22,433 bases of DNA from Dehalococcoidia bacterium (GTDB lineage: Bacteria > Chloroflexota > Dehalococcoidia > UBA3495). The notes under the pieces are model-generated. The model had not been told where the DNA came from, did no database searches, and saw only the letters and a list, made by a program, of their open reading frames with translations. Shown here piece by piece: positions 1 to 7,181 of the stretch (position 1 is its first letter; each line of letters starts with the position of its first letter). Both the position numbers and the translations under genes were made by a program. The DNA is taken from contig JASMCQ010000063.1 in assembly GCA_030753265.1 (NCBI GenBank), positions 1 through 22,433 on the forward strand. The letters run 5' to 3'.

Positions 1-321
1 GGTTCGCCCCATCCGGTGATTCCCGAAGCCATCATCAACAAACCGCCATCCGCGGAGCTGAAGGAGAACCAGCTGGACCAGGACCTGCTGCCCCCCTACG
101 AGGTGCTGGACCCGGTGATCAAGGCCTACGTGGAGGAAGACCGCAGCCACCAGGAAATGGTCGCCATGGGCGCCGACCCCCAGGTGGTGAGCCAGGTGAT
201 CGCCTTCGTCGACCGCAACGAATACAAGCGCCGCCAGGCGCCGCCGGGGGTCAAGATAACCCCCCGGGCCTTCGGCAAAGACCGCCGCCTGCCCATCGTC
301 AACCGCTACCGGCAGTCGTAG
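1..321 (+). CDS. nadE: NAD+ synthetase, C-terminal fragment (5' end outside window)
   Basis: The reading frame is open from base 1 and ends at TAG 319-321, giving about 106 residues of a C-terminus. NadE makes NAD+ from deamido-NAD+, ATP and ammonia or glutamine in the cytosol. The visible segment carries family-typical C-terminal blocks: [30 protein letters not shown], and [13 protein letters not shown] followed by [11 protein letters not shown]. These match the end of the synthetase domain of glutamine-dependent NAD+ synthetases. The GTG at 16 is internal, because family-like sequence continues upstream of it (GSPHP before [11 protein letters not shown]). Whether an N-terminal glutaminase domain is present cannot be seen here. 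The gene is convergent with the ridA-like gene; a hairpin repeat lies between them. Confidence 0.93.
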   Translation, partial: GSPHPVIPEAIINKPPSAELKENQLDQDLLPPYEVLDPVIKAYVEEDRSHQEMVAMGADPQVVSQVIAFVDRNEYKRRQAPPGVKITPRAFGKDRRLPIVNRYRQS

Positions 322-410
322 GCGAGCGGTCAGCGGTCAAGTGTGGGTGCCGCCTCCGGCTTGGCGCCCAGAGCTCCGTGCTCAGGCGGCCCGGTTCCCC
401 CAGGGCTGTA

Positions 411-468
411 ATTCCGAGTGAGCGAGGAATCTCTTGCTTACGTTGAGATTCCTCCCTTCGCTCGGAAT
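411..468. repeat. Palindromic repeat, copy A (hairpin between convergent genes)
   Basis: Two near-complementary arms start ATTCCGAG and end CTCGGAAT, with inner arms GAGGAATCTC and GAGATTCCTC around an 11-nt loop. The reverse complement resembles the repeat at 7566-7647, sharing ATTCYGAGCGAAG, AGAATCTC-type blocks and an RCGTAA loop. It is therefore a dispersed REP-like family. Its place between two convergent genes (nadE and the RidA gene) would allow it to act as a bidirectional transcription barrier; that role is inference. Confidence 0.8.
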
Positions 469-489
469 GACAATCAACTGAACCGGCGC

Positions 490-954
490 CTAATCCGCCA
501 CCTCGACGATCATCTCTATCTCCACGCAGGCCCCCCGGGGCAGGCTGCCCATCCCCACGGCGGAGCGGGCGTGGCGCCCCTGGTCTCCGTACAGCTCCAC
601 CAGCAGGTCGGAGGCCCCGTTGCCCACCAGGAATTGCCGGTCGAACTCGGAAGACGCGTTGACCATCACCAGCAGCTTGACCACCTGCCGCACCTTGTCC
701 AGATCGCCCAGGGCCGCTTTGATGCTGGCCAGGCAGTTCACCATGGCCAGCTTGGCCGCCTCGTACCCCTGCTGGACGGACAGCTCCCGGCCCACTTTGC
801 CGGGATGAAGCACCGAGCCGTCGGGCAATCTGGGGATATGACCCGACACAAACAGCAGGTTCCCGGTCCGCACCGTGGGGACAAAGTTGGCGATGGGGGC
901 GCTCGGCGCGGCCAACTCCAGTCCCATGTCCGCTATCTTCTGTTCGATCCGCAT
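490..954 (-). CDS. RidA/YjgF family protein (154 aa)
   Basis: RidA-family proteins are small trimers. Many hydrolyse reactive enamine/imine intermediates from amino-acid metabolism; others have different or unknown activities. The protein has the family pattern: N-terminal GNLLFVSGHIP (about residues 31-41), a middle helix with AAKLAMVNCLASIKAALGDL, and the C-terminal block HARSAVGMGSLPRGACVEIE. Arg130 is the expected carboxylate-binding arginine, with Glu145/147 after it. The length of 154 aa and weak N-terminal extension fit the longer YjgF/chorismate-mutase-like subgroup rather than the ~128-aa RidA proper, so deaminase activity is not assured. ATG start at 954 has GGAGG six bases upstream. 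It is transcribed divergently from sat. Confidence 0.88.
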   Translation of the reverse strand: MRIEQKIADMGLELAAPSAPIANFVPTVRTGNLLFVSGHIPRLPDGSVLHPGKVGRELSVQQGYEAAKLAMVNCLASIKAALGDLDKVRQVVKLLVMVNASSEFDRQFLVGNGASDLLVELYGDQGRHARSAVGMGSLPRGACVEIEMIVEVAD

Positions 955-989
955 CTTAAACCTCCAGCCTGAGTTTCTTTGGGAAGGGT

Positions 990-1025
990 CTGGGGAACCC
1001 TTTCTTGCAAGAAAGGGTTCCCCAG
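990..1025. repeat. Perfect 36-bp palindrome, no loop
   Basis: The arm CTGGGGAACCCTTTCTTG is followed at once by its exact reverse complement. The symmetry continues imperfectly outward: CTTTGGGAAGGGT on the left against CCCCTCCTAAAG on the right, to roughly 977-1041. It lies in the divergent ridA/sat spacer, so it is unlikely to be a simple terminator. In RNA of either strand it would form a very stable hairpin. Confidence 0.9.
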
Positions 1026-1085
1026 AAGCCCCTCCTAAAGAACCCGTCCTTGGCCCAATTCGGGCCGGTCGTTTGGGCGGCTTGT

Positions 1086-1091
1086 ATTATA
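1086..1091 (-). promoter_or_regulatory. Possible -10 box for the RidA-family gene
   Basis: A perfect TATAAT reads on the minus strand, about 130 bp upstream of the ATG at 954. No good -35 hexamer is seen at 17-18 nt. If used, the transcript leader would contain the 36-bp palindrome at 990-1025. Confidence 0.35.
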
Positions 1092-1109
1092 CCCCCCCGG
1101 CTATCTCAG

Positions 1110-1138
1110 TTGACACGCTGGACTCGCAAAGGCAAAAT
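1110..1138 (+). promoter_or_regulatory. Candidate sigma-70-type promoter for sat
   Basis: TTGACA at 1110-1115, a 17-nt spacer, then CAAAAT at 1133-1138 (four of six matches to TATAAT). It gives a leader of about 40 nt before the TTG start at 1184. The consensus -35 and spacing are seen; activity is inferred. Confidence 0.5.
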
Positions 1139-1183
1139 TAGCCCTTGGCCAGACTTCACACAACTGCGGGAAAGGATTGAGAA

Positions 1184-2449
1184 TTGGTAGATAACGCCCT
1201 GTCGCCCCATGGAGGAACCCTGGTGGCCCGGGTCATAGCGCCCGAGGAAGCGAGGGAGAGGATTCGCGGCCTGCCCCAGTTGGCGGTACGAGACCAGGTG
1301 GCCCGTGAGGTGCTCAACCTTGCCTACGGGTTCTTCTCGCCCCTCGAGGGTTTCATGGGCCGGGCGGACGTGGACGCGGTGGCCCGGGACATGACCCTCG
1401 CCAGCGGCTACGTTTGGAGCATCCCGATCGTCTTCGACATCTCCCAGGAAGAGCTGGACGGCCTGGGGACGAAAACGGGAGATTCTTTGCTCTTGACCTA
1501 CCAGGGAGAGCCCCTGGCGGTGCTGGACGTGGAAGAGATTTTCACCCTCGACCTGGAGTACCTGGCCCGGCAGATCTACGGGACCACCGACACGGCCCAC
1601 CCTGGGGTCCAGCGCACCTATGCCTACCAGGAGCGGTTCCTGGGCGGCCCGGTGACCCTGGTCAACCCGCCGGTGATCAACCCGCCCTTCGACCGGTTCT
1701 GGCACACGCCCCGCCAGCTCCGCCAGGCGTTGGCCGAGCGGGACTGGAACCGGGTCGTGGCCCACCAGACCCGCAATGTTCCCCACTCAGGCCACGAGTG
1801 GCTGATGAAGGGGGCGTTCCTGGCGGCCCAGGCCGACGGGGTCCTGGTAAGCGCCGTGGTTGGCGAGAAGAAGACGGGCGACTTCATCGACGAGGCCATC
1901 GTCCTGGCCCACGACCGGCTGCGGGAAGCCGGTTTCTTCCGTCCCGACGTCCATCTGACCTCGGTCCTGCTGTGGGATATGCGGTACGCGGGACCCCGTG
2001 AAGCCGTCTTCCACGCCCTGGTTCGCAAGAACCTGGGCTGCACCCACCACATGTTCGGCCGGGACCACGCGGGAGTCGGCAGCTACTACGACACCTACGC
2101 CGCCCACCAGGTATTCGACAGCCTGCCCGACCTGGGCATTAGGTCGGTGCTCACCCTCGAATGGTGGTACTGCCCGGTGTGCGCCGGGGTCGCCTACGAA
2201 GGGCTGTGCGGCCACCGCGAGTTGAAACAGGACCTCTCCGGGACCTTCATCCGCAGCATCATCCAGGGCGGAGTGGAGCCGGCGCCGCTGACCCTGCGCG
2301 CCGAAGTCCTGGAGGTGGTGCGGGAGTGCGCCGAGGGTTTCGGGTTCGGCTCGCCCTTCGTCACCGAAGAATACCTTCAGAACCGCACCCCGGTCATGTC
2401 CATGCCCCACCTGGACACTGCGGGTCACGGCGGCGCGGCCGGTTCCTGA
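1184..2449 (+). CDS. sat: Sulfate adenylyltransferase (ATP sulfurylase), 421 aa
   Basis: It catalyses ATP + sulfate to adenosine 5'-phosphosulfate + PPi, the entry step of sulfate activation, or runs in reverse in sulfur oxidisers. The nucleotide-binding block QTRNVPHSGHE (195-205) keeps Gln195, Arg197, Asn198 and the HxxH pair His201/His204. GRDHAGVG (292-299) is the second signature. Cys330, Cys333, Cys342 and His344 form a likely zinc site as in bacterial monomer-type Sat proteins. The motif has NVPH where many homologs have NPxH. No C-terminal APS-kinase domain is present and the length is normal. TTG start at 1184 is supported by GGGAAAGGA upstream. No APS reductase, APS kinase or sulfate transporter is adjacent, so direction and pathway cannot be told. 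Confidence 0.95.
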   Translation: MVDNALSPHGGTLVARVIAPEEARERIRGLPQLAVRDQVAREVLNLAYGFFSPLEGFMGRADVDAVARDMTLASGYVWSIPIVFDISQEELDGLGTKTGDSLLLTYQGEPLAVLDVEEIFTLDLEYLARQIYGTTDTAHPGVQRTYAYQERFLGGPVTLVNPPVINPPFDRFWHTPRQLRQALAERDWNRVVAHQTRNVPHSGHEWLMKGAFLAAQADGVLVSAVVGEKKTGDFIDEAIVLAHDRLREAGFFRPDVHLTSVLLWDMRYAGPREAVFHALVRKNLGCTHHMFGRDHAGVGSYYDTYAAHQVFDSLPDLGIRSVLTLEWWYCPVCAGVAYEGLCGHRELKQDLSGTFIRSIIQGGVEPAPLTLRAEVLEVVRECAEGFGFGSPFVTEEYLQNRTPVMSMPHLDTAGHGGAAGS

Positions 2450-2537
2450 TTCCCGGTCTACGTTCCCGATTTCCGGTCTCCATGAAGGTAAAGGCAGGGG
2501 CCCGGGGAGCCGCTCCTAGGGGGTCCGCGGGCGTGAG

Positions 2538-2566
2538 TTGAATCCCAAGGGCCTGTTGTCTATAAT
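2538..2566 (+). promoter_or_regulatory. Strong candidate promoter of the desulforedoxin-like pair
   Basis: TTGAAT at 2538-2543, a 17-nt spacer, and a perfect TATAAT at 2561-2566. Transcription would begin near 2573, leaving a ~40-nt leader before the TTG at 2613. This is one of the best promoter matches in the window. Confidence 0.6.
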
Positions 2567-2612
2567 GGGCTGACGAAGTGCGAGGTGTCTCGCGGATAGG
2601 GGGGCTGACTAC

Positions 2613-2732
2613 TTGGCTAACCAGACCGGGAAGCGCTACGTATGCGCCCAGTGCGGCGCGGAGTTCATCGTGACCAAGGGTGGCGAAGGCGCAATCGCCT
2701 GTTGCAAACAGGTTATGGAAATCAAGAAATAG
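2613..2732 (+). CDS. Desulforedoxin-like iron mini-protein 1 (39 aa)
   Basis: A 39-residue protein that reads MANQTGKRYVCAQCG, then about 15 residues, then CC. The spacing C-x2-C-x15-CC (Cys11, Cys14, Cys30, Cys31) is that of desulforedoxin and of the N-terminal domain of desulfoferrodoxin, where four cysteines bind one iron as FeS4. Desulforedoxins are ~36-aa homodimeric electron carriers, so the length fits. The start is TTG, with a G-rich AGGGGGG about eight bases upstream and a consensus promoter before it. A paralog follows 50 bp downstream and the two are probably co-transcribed. The gene is shorter than usual annotation cut-offs. A redox partner is not identifiable; no superoxide reductase domain is attached. 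Confidence 0.82.
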   Translation: MANQTGKRYVCAQCGAEFIVTKGGEGAIACCKQVMEIKK

Positions 2733-2782
2733 TCCGCCGGCCCCTCGGCGGCCGCGGACCCGTTTCCTTGGAGGACTGACCC

Positions 2783-2926
2783 ATGGCCAACCAGCTAGGC
2801 AAGCGGTACGTCTGCGCCGAATGCGGCAGCAGTGTTCTGTGCACCAAGAACGGTGAGGGAGTAATCCACTGCTGTGAAGCCGAGATGGAGTTGCAGCAAC
2901 CCCGGAAGCTGCCATCCTCCGACTAG
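2783..2926 (+). CDS. Desulforedoxin-like iron mini-protein 2 (47 aa)
   Basis: A second copy with MANQLGKRYVCAECG, a 15-residue link, and CC (Cys11, Cys14, Cys30, Cys31). It has the same FeS4 ligand pattern as the upstream gene and is identical at most of the first 14 positions, so it is a recent or conserved tandem duplicate. It carries an additional Cys20 and an eight-residue longer tail ending KLPSSD. ATG start has GGAGG eight bases upstream (2771-2775). The likely role is small electron carrier or iron-site protein in the cytosol; the partner is unknown. A 16-bp GC palindrome begins 11 bp after the stop. Confidence 0.82.
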   Translation: MANQLGKRYVCAECGSSVLCTKNGEGVIHCCEAEMELQQPRKLPSSD

Positions 2927-2936
2927 GCCCCTTTAC

Positions 2937-2952
2937 CGGGCCGGCCGGCCCG
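2937..2952. other. GC-only perfect palindrome after the desulforedoxin pair
   Basis: CGGGCCGG followed by CCGGCCCG, starting 11 bp past the stop codon at 2926. It could fold into a terminator-like stem, but there is no T tract after it, so termination is only a possibility. Confidence 0.4.
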
Positions 2953-3293
2953 CCCGACCAGGAGGCTGCATCGACAGCCCGCCGGTAGAACCGCGGACCG
3001 CCACCTCTCGATATCTCCGGCCGATATCTCCGGAGGGACCGCAGTATCCGGGGGCCGGGTGTCACTACCCGCCGGCGCGGCGGCCTCCCCCCGGCGTCCA
3101 AGACCCCACCACCATCTCCCAACGGGGTTCCGGGCCGTCTCACCTAAAACCACAGCCCGCCGACTCTCGCTGCCCGGGACTCCGGGCCGCGAAAACCGTT
3201 CGTTTCATCTCTCTGGCCGCTCGATGCTCCGTTGAACTCCCCGGCTCCGCAGTGAACTCCGGTCTGTTACTCAGGTAACTCGGTTCTAGCGGT

Positions 3294-3345
3294 ATGTCCT
3301 ACCTTGGTTCGCTCGGGATGACATGTATCAGCATCAAGTTGACCG
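3294..3345. repeat. Palindromic repeat family, degenerate copy B
   Basis: TTCGCTCGGGATGACA followed by ATCAAGTTGACC resembles the right ends of copies A (TTCGCTCGGAATGACA) and C (AGAATGACA ... CAAGTTGACTG). Only one arm is recognisable. Confidence 0.5.
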
Positions 3346-3379
3346 GGCGCCGGTGTTCCGCCAACGGCTTGATACCCGG

Positions 3380-3475
3380 CCCGTCATCCCGCCGAAGAGC
3401 CGGCCCCGGACTGGATCCGGGGGCGGGAACCAGGCGGAGCTTATCTGGATTCCGGCCTGCGCCGGAAAGACGAAA
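3380..3475. repeat. Dispersed repeat of the 'PAQAGIQ ... GMTG' type
   Basis: CCCGTCATCCCGCCGAAGAG begins the unit and CTGGATTCCGGCCTGCGCCG ends it. Read on the minus strand it gives the peptide signature FPAQAGIQ ... GMTG, a well-known spurious translation of intergenic repeats in many GC-rich bacteria. It is not a gene. Confidence 0.65.
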
Positions 3476-3579
3476 GAGTGGAGGCCGGTCCCGCGACTTC
3501 GCCCGTGCCTCGATATGGGTACGATAGCCATCGGATGGGAAGTGGGTAGCCGCCGGAACCGGCTCCGTTGACTACCTCC

Positions 3580-3609
3580 GTTGACTACCCATGTAGCTCC
3601 CCGTACACT
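3580..3609 (+). promoter_or_regulatory. Possible promoter upstream of the PIG-L deacetylase
   Basis: TTGACT at 3580-3585, 18-nt spacer, TACACT at 3604-3609. The TTGACTACC motif is also present 12 bp earlier. It would leave a leader of about 250 nt. Confidence 0.3.
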
Positions 3610-3866
3610 GGCGTCAGGGGCCGGCGGGACGATTCCGTCAACCGAGGGCGAGGAGCACCGGTCGCCGTCCCCGGACGCCGTCCAATAAAAGTCCTCTATC
3701 AGAAACCCGGCCGTACCCCATCCCGCCCGACCGCCCGGTGGGACCGGGAAATGTGACCGCCAACCGGAGGTTCATGGCCCGGCGGCCCTCCGGGACCGGA
3801 ACCGGGAGAGTTGCCTGGCAGCCAAGGGCGCCAGAGGCGCGGCGGGGGCTTCGCAGGAGAGGTTCT

Positions 3867-4727
3867 ATGCCCGGCTTTCGGCTGCTGGTGTGCTTCGCCC
3901 ACCCCGACGACGAGGCCTTCCCCGTTGGGGGAGCCCTGGCCGCCCACGCGGCCCGGGGCGTGGATATCCGCCTGATTACCGCCACCCTGGGTGAGGAAGG
4001 GGAGATCCGGGAGGAGGGCGCGGCCACCCGGGAGACCCTGGCCTCCGTCCGGCGCCAGGAGTTGGATTGCTCCGTCCGGGTCCTGGGCCTTTCGAGCAAC
4101 CAGGTCCTGGGCTACCGCGACTCGGGAATGCCCGGTACCCCCTCCAACGGGCACCCCAACGCCTACATCAACGCCACCGCCGCCGAGGTGGTGGAGCGTC
4201 TCGTCGCCGAGATTCGCCGCTTCCGGCCCCAGGTGGTGCTCACCTTCGAGCCAGGGGGCCTGTCTGGCCACCCCGACCACATCGCGGTGTGCCGTCACGC
4301 CACCGAAGCCTTCCGGCTGGCCTCCGACCCGGCGGCCTTCCCCTCCATCCTAACGGGCGGCCAGGGGCACCATGCGGCCGATCGTCTCTTCTACTGCACC
4401 CGGCCCCAGGGGTTCCGCACCCAATGGGCCCTGAAGCTGCGAGAAGCCGGGCTCGACGTACCCCTGCCCCCGCCGGAGCAGGCGGAGCACGGCAGCCCCC
4501 CGGAGGAGATCCACGTGGAGCTGGACCTGGCCGGCCACCTGGAGACCAAGATCGCCTCCATCCTCTGCCACCGCACCCAGACGGGCCCGGACTGGCCCTA
4601 CAACCGGGTGCCCCGGGAGGTCGCGGCCGGCATCCTGGGTAAGGAACAGTACATCCGGGCCTTCCCCCCGGTCCGGGGCGGGGAGAAGGTGGATGCCGAC
4701 TTCTTTTACGGTATGGACTCGGGGTGA
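3867..4727 (+). CDS. PIG-L/LmbE family zinc deacetylase (286 aa)
   Basis: PIG-L family enzymes remove N-acetyl groups from GlcNAc-type substrates such as GlcNAc-inositol (MshB), GlcNAc-malate (BshB) or mycothiol conjugates (Mca). AHPDDE (11-16) gives zinc ligands His12 and Asp15 and the general base Asp14; SGHPDH gives His138 as third ligand. LGYRDSGMPG (81-90) is a further family block. Length is in the MshB/Mca range. The frame is open further upstream to 3738, but ATG at 3867 is chosen because AGGAGAGG lies just before it and family homology starts there. Substrate is unknown, and no thiol-biosynthesis partner gene is nearby. It is convergent with the MBL-fold gene. Confidence 0.9.
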   Translation: MPGFRLLVCFAHPDDEAFPVGGALAAHAARGVDIRLITATLGEEGEIREEGAATRETLASVRRQELDCSVRVLGLSSNQVLGYRDSGMPGTPSNGHPNAYINATAAEVVERLVAEIRRFRPQVVLTFEPGGLSGHPDHIAVCRHATEAFRLASDPAAFPSILTGGQGHHAADRLFYCTRPQGFRTQWALKLREAGLDVPLPPPEQAEHGSPPEEIHVELDLAGHLETKIASILCHRTQTGPDWPYNRVPREVAAGILGKEQYIRAFPPVRGGEKVDADFFYGMDSG

Positions 4728-4911
4728 AGGTCTCCTGACGAACGTCAGGCTTAGAGAGGGGAAGTAGAGCTAACGCGATAGCTCGGCCAAAGAAGGCCAG
4801 GGGTTGCCGCCACAGCCAGAGGGTTAGCGATACCACCTCAAGAAACGGGAATATGGTTGATGCGGGTCCCACGCCGGACGCCCAAACCGCCTGCCGGGAG
4901 CGCCGATTTCC
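4728..4911. other. Spacer between convergent genes, with small hairpins
   Basis: Contains GAGCTA-acgcga-TAGCTC and, directly after it, GGCC-aaagaa-GGCC. They could help end transcription of the two convergent genes, but neither has a T tract. Confidence 0.35.
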
Positions 4912-5640
4912 TCAGGCCTGAACCGTCGGCGCGGTCAGCGACTCCGGAGAGGGCTCGAAGACCCAGACCTGGGTGGTTCCGGGCAGGTCCCCGGGGGACA
5001 GGGTGATACTGTGGGAGTTCAGCCGCCGGACCTCGGACTGGGTGGCCAGCCAGCCGTCGGGGGACCGTAGGCTAGTAGACTCGGGGATCAGCCCGGGGAT
5101 CAGGTAGTGCATGGGAACGACGATTCGGGGGTTCAGCTCAGCGATCAAAGAGTCCACCTGCTGGTAGCTGAGAAGGTGGCAGGAATCGTCCACGGTGACT
5201 AGCAGCACGTCGATTTGTCCTATGGCCTGGCGCGCCGCGGGAAGCATGTCAACCCGGTTGTCCCCCAGGTGGAGGAAGCTAATGCCGTTGGCCTCCAGCC
5301 GGTACATGACGTTGGGCATGTTGAGCCGCCCGGAGCGGCCGGCGTGGATGTCCCGGATACCCCGGATGGACATATCCCGGTGTTGAAAATGCCCCGGCAT
5401 CCGGAGCACCGAGGTGGTCTCGGACAGGCGATCGGCGGCATCGTGATCGAAGTGGGCGTGGGTTATCAGGGCCAGGTCGCATTCCACCCGGGGGAACCGG
5501 CGGGTGAACCAGTAGCGGTCGTGGCGGTTCCGGTAGGGATCGGCCAGCACCCGCAGCCCCTGGGCGGTCTGCCACAGAAAGGCGCAGTGGCCGTAGTAGG
5601 TCAGGGTCAGGGACCCTCCGGCGGGCTTCGGCTCCGTCAC
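4912..5640 (-). CDS. MBL-fold metal-dependent hydrolase (242 aa)
   Basis: A metallo-beta-lactamase-fold protein resembling the UlaG/UPF0173 group of cytosolic hydrolases. TYYGHCAFLW near the N-terminus and LADPY (32-36) fit that group. THAHFDHDA (60-68) supplies the HxHxDH metal site, HLGD (124-127) the bridging aspartate, and VPMHY (175-179) a C-terminal histidine. Two starts are possible. TTG at 5661 lies before an AGGAGG, while GTG at 5640 lies nine bases after that AGGAGG (5650-5655); the GTG is preferred because the ribosome-binding site would otherwise be inside the gene. Upstream, the 13-mer CGGGAAGATTGAA occurs twice in tandem. Substrate is unknown. It is transcribed divergently from the DUF2851 gene. 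Confidence 0.85.
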   Translation of the reverse strand: MTEPKPAGGSLTLTYYGHCAFLWQTAQGLRVLADPYRNRHDRYWFTRRFPRVECDLALITHAHFDHDAADRLSETTSVLRMPGHFQHRDMSIRGIRDIHAGRSGRLNMPNVMYRLEANGISFLHLGDNRVDMLPAARQAIGQIDVLLVTVDDSCHLLSYQQVDSLIAELNPRIVVPMHYLIPGLIPESTSLRSPDGWLATQSEVRRLNSHSITLSPGDLPGTTQVWVFEPSPESLTAPTVQA

Positions 5641-5823
5641 GGCGGCCGGCCTCCTTTTCAATCTTCCCGTTCAATCTTCCCGCTTGGAATTCTAACCGCT
5701 TGCCGGCCCCGGCGCCAGGTTTGCCCCAGCCTCCGTCACGGGCGCCGTCATTTCAGGAAAGCCTCGTCTCCCGGAAGTGCCTCCTCGTGGATTGCCGTCT
5801 CCGGGACGTTTCCGAGGGTTTTG

Positions 5824-5853
5824 GTGACAAATACTATGGGCCTGTGCTATTTT
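5824..5853 (+). promoter_or_regulatory. Possible promoter of the DUF2851 gene
   Basis: GTGACA at 5824-5829, 18-nt spacer, TATTTT at 5848-5853, about 35 bp before the GTG at 5888. Only moderate matches to consensus. Confidence 0.35.
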
Positions 5854-5887
5854 GGTATCAACTCGGAGCGAGGCGAGGGCGCCAACG

Positions 5888-7181
5888 GTGAACAGTGACT
5901 CAACCTTGAGGACGATGCCGTCGTCCCGCGTCCCGGCCGGGAAGAGGAAGCGCCAAGACGCCATCCCGGAGCGCCTGCTGGCCGACCTCTGGCGGAAACG
6001 GGCCGCCCGGCAGGCCTGGCTCCGCACCGGCGGCGGGGCCAGGGTGCGGGTGGTCTACCCCGGGCGCGCCGGCCATTCCGCCGGGCCCGACTTCCGGAAC
6101 GCCCTGCTCGAGATCGAGGGCCTGGGCCTGGTCCAGGGGGACGTGGAGATTCACCTTCGCCAACGGGACTGGTATAGCCACGGCCACGGCAAGGACCCCA
6201 ACTACAACGGGGTCGTCCTGCATGCCGCACTCGAGGTGGACTCATCCGTCACCAGCCTGCAGAGCGGGCAGCAAGCCCCCGTGGTCTGTTTGGCAGCCCT
6301 GCTGGAGGGAGGGGACCCCGGGCGCCCGGCCTGCCCCCAGCCTGTGGCCGCTACTCGAAAGCCAGGGGTACCCGCGGCCCGGCACGCCACCGGCGTTGGG
6401 AGAACTCCTGGACCGGGCCGGTGACCATCGGTTTCTCCTGAAGAGCGCCGGTTTTCAGACCTTCCTGAAGGAGCAGGAGCCGGACCAGACGCTGTACGAA
6501 GGGATACTGGAGGGGCTGGGGTACCGGAACAACCAGCAGCCGTTCCTGAAACTGGCGGCGCGGGCTTCCTACGCCGCGTTGCAACGGGCCGCCCGGCGGG
6601 TGCCCGTCGAAGACCGGGTTCCGGCCCTCGAGTCCTGGCTTGTAATACTGTCCGGGCTGTCCCCCGCCGCCGGAAGCCAGGAGCATCCGCTGCCTCGGTC
6701 CGGCTTCGGGCCTCCCCTGTCCGCCGGAGAGTGGCACTGCTTCCGGGTGCGGCCCGCAAACCATCCCCGGCGACGCATCGGCGGGGCGGCGCGCCTGCTG
6801 GACCGCTTCATCGAGGAAGGGCTGGCGGCCGGTGTGGGCCGGGTGGCCGGCGCCGGCAGCCCCAAGGAGTTGACCCTGTCCCTGGAGGTCGCGGGAACTC
6901 CCGGTGGGGAGAACGCGTGGGTCGGCCAGGCACGAGCCCGGGACCTGGCGGTGAACGTGGTCCTGCCTTTTCTCCACGCCCTGGGGGGCCGTCCCGAGGG
7001 AGGGCCCTCCGGCCGGGACTGCCTGGCTCTCTATCAACGGTTCGGGAATCTGCAGGAGAACGAGCTGACGCGAGAAATGGCCGGCCAATTGGTGGACCCG
7101 GCCTGGAGCGGCGTCGTGACCACCGCCCGGCGCCAGCAGGGCCTGCTCCACCTCCACTCCCTGCTGGGCGGCCCTCGCTGA
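5888..7181 (+). pseudogene. DUF2851 family protein, interrupted by a frameshift
   Basis: Two adjoining frames together make one DUF2851-type protein of about 430 aa. The first frame gives IPERLLADLW, AGPDFRNALLEIE, GDVEIHLRQRDWYSHGH and YNGVVLHAAL. After about 6300-6345 the family match moves to the next frame: LLDRAGDHRF, QTLYEGILEGLGY and RPANHPRRR, ending at TGA 7179-7181. The shift equals one extra base (or two lost). G/C runs at about 6306-6318 and 6331-6339 are likely slip sites. Start GTG 5888 is favoured by GAGGCGAGG eight bases upstream; ATG 5915 is possible. The function of the family is unknown. Both halves are otherwise intact, so this may be a very recent lesion, a sequencing error or a programmed shift. 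Confidence 0.8.

Larger units (their letters stand above)
2927..3866. other. Gene-free, repeat-bearing spacer (~940 bp)
   Basis: No reading frame here shows protein-like sequence or a supported start. The spacer holds a GC palindrome (2937-2952), a direct repeat of GATATCTCCGG at 3010-3020 and 3023-3033, a degenerate copy of the window's palindromic repeat family (about 3294-3345), a PAQAGIQ-type dispersed repeat (about 3380-3475), and a possible promoter for the PIG-L gene (3580-3609). Confidence 0.7.

Noticed and set aside
1106..2428. Long minus-strand frames opposite sat
   Set aside because: High-GC antisense shadows; sat is unambiguous on the plus strand.
2937..2952. Classical rho-independent terminator after the desulforedoxin genes
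   Set aside because: The stem is perfect but there is no T tract.
3334..3531. Minus-strand 65-codon frame with PAQAGIQ ... GMTG
   Set aside because: Known spurious translation of an intergenic repeat.
3738..3866. N-terminal extension of the PIG-L protein
   Set aside because: Arg/Gly/Pro-rich, no homology, and a good ribosome-binding site precedes the internal ATG at 3867.
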